From: Halochromatium glycolicum
GTDB lineage: Bacteria; Pseudomonadota; Gammaproteobacteria; Chromatiales; Chromatiaceae
Assembly (NCBI RefSeq): GCF_016584085.1
Contig: NZ_NRSJ01000004.1
Coordinates: 62,001 to 126,000, forward strand
Direction: 5' to 3'
DNA: 64,000 nucleotides
The notes below the pieces were generated by a model. It did not search any database. It was not told the origin of the DNA and was given only the letters and a program-made list of their open reading frames with translations. The position numbers and the translations under genes were made by a program. Below are positions 63,580-64,000 of the stretch, piece by piece (position 1 is the stretch's first letter; each line of letters begins with the position of its first letter).

Positions 63580-64000
63580 TTAGTAGCGATAGTGATCGGA
63601 CTTGTACGGCCCCTCGACCGTGACACCGATGTAGGCGGCCTGTTCCGGCGAGAGCGGGGTCAGCTTGGCGCCGACCTTCGCCAGATGCAGCCGCGCCACC
63701 TCTTCGTCGAGATGCTTGGGCAGGATATGCACCCCGAGCGGGTACTCCTCCGGCTTGTTGAACATCTCCATCTGGGCGACGACCTGGTTGGTGAACGAGT
63801 TCGACATCACGAAGCTCGGGTGACCGGTCGCGCAGCCGAGGTTCACCAGCCGGCCGCGGGCCAGCAGGGTGATGCGATGGCCGTCCGGGAAGATGATCTG
63901 ATCGACCTGCGGCTTGATCTCGATCCACTCGTACTTGTTCAGCGAGCTCACCTGGATCTCGTTGTCGAAGTGGCCGATGTTGCAGACGATGGCCTGGTTC
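63580..64000 (-). CDS. ahcY: S-adenosylhomocysteine hydrolase, C-terminal part (5' end outside window)
   Basis: The frame is open to the right edge and ends at 63580. It reads [60 protein letters not shown] and finishes KSDHYRY, the conserved NAD-domain end and C-terminal tail with Lys/Tyr that reaches into the partner subunit. It hydrolyses S-adenosylhomocysteine to adenosine and homocysteine. The N-terminus and any leader riboswitch are outside. Confidence 0.96.
   Translation of the reverse strand, partial: NQAIVCNIGHFDNEIQVSSLNKYEWIEIKPQVDQIIFPDGHRITLLARGRLVNLGCATGHPSFVMSNSFTNQVVAQMEMFNKPEEYPLGVHILPKHLDEEVARLHLAKVGAKLTPLSPEQAAYIGVTVEGPYKSDHYRY

Overview
The window is high-GC, densely coded DNA from a gammaproteobacterium, most likely a purple sulfur bacterium of the Chromatiales. 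This is inferred from gene content: soxAX, an H2-sensing hupTUV set, a hupSLC uptake hydrogenase, pyruvate:ferredoxin oxidoreductase, acetoacetyl-CoA reductase (PhaB) and a gammaproteobacterial fabA/proS block. No taxonomic marker such as rRNA is present. I saw no rRNA, tRNA or CRISPR array.

Layout. 1-5775 (minus): three adjacent genes for exported proteins, namely a PEP-CTERM-like protein, a 1306-residue PASTA/Ig-like/Cys-rich protein and a TSP3-repeat protein that runs off the left edge. 5776-8060: a scrap region with a broken PIN toxin, a short-repeat tract, an RND pump fragment and an intact vapBC-type pair. 8389-11006: a small ferredoxin-fold-like protein, a GT2 glycosyltransferase and a GH1 glycosidase. 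11176-16108: a DUF2795 ORF with gene remnants, then an RND efflux adaptor/pump pair. 16434-18036: soxA-soxX. 18399-18794: a DUF2256/DUF3253 protein.

19140-33775 is the hydrogenase region. hupT-hupU-hupV (kinase plus H2-sensing hydrogenase) is followed by an insertion-like stretch (DUF4143 ATPase, hsdR relic, DUF2919 protein), then hupS-hupL-hupC-hupD-hupH-hybE-hupR. The small subunit has the extra cysteines of O2-tolerant group 1d enzymes. HupR has GAFTGA, and a -24/-12 (sigma-54) promoter with two upstream dyads precedes hupS, so sensor, regulator and target promoter are all present.

34065-42655: a TauE/SafE permease, a decayed exonuclease-RecQ-UvrD helicase gene, a DUF2490 protein, and a less GC-rich block encoding an ExeA-like ATPase, an exported rhodanese and a LysM protein. 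42808-49693 (minus): proS-fabA-yceH-HEPN-MNT-uvrA. 49793-64000: phaB and a periplasmic protein, two membrane proteins, a DHODH-like protein with pyruvate:ferredoxin oxidoreductase, rimI, two small conserved genes, a SulP transporter, and metF with the C-terminal end of ahcY at the right edge.
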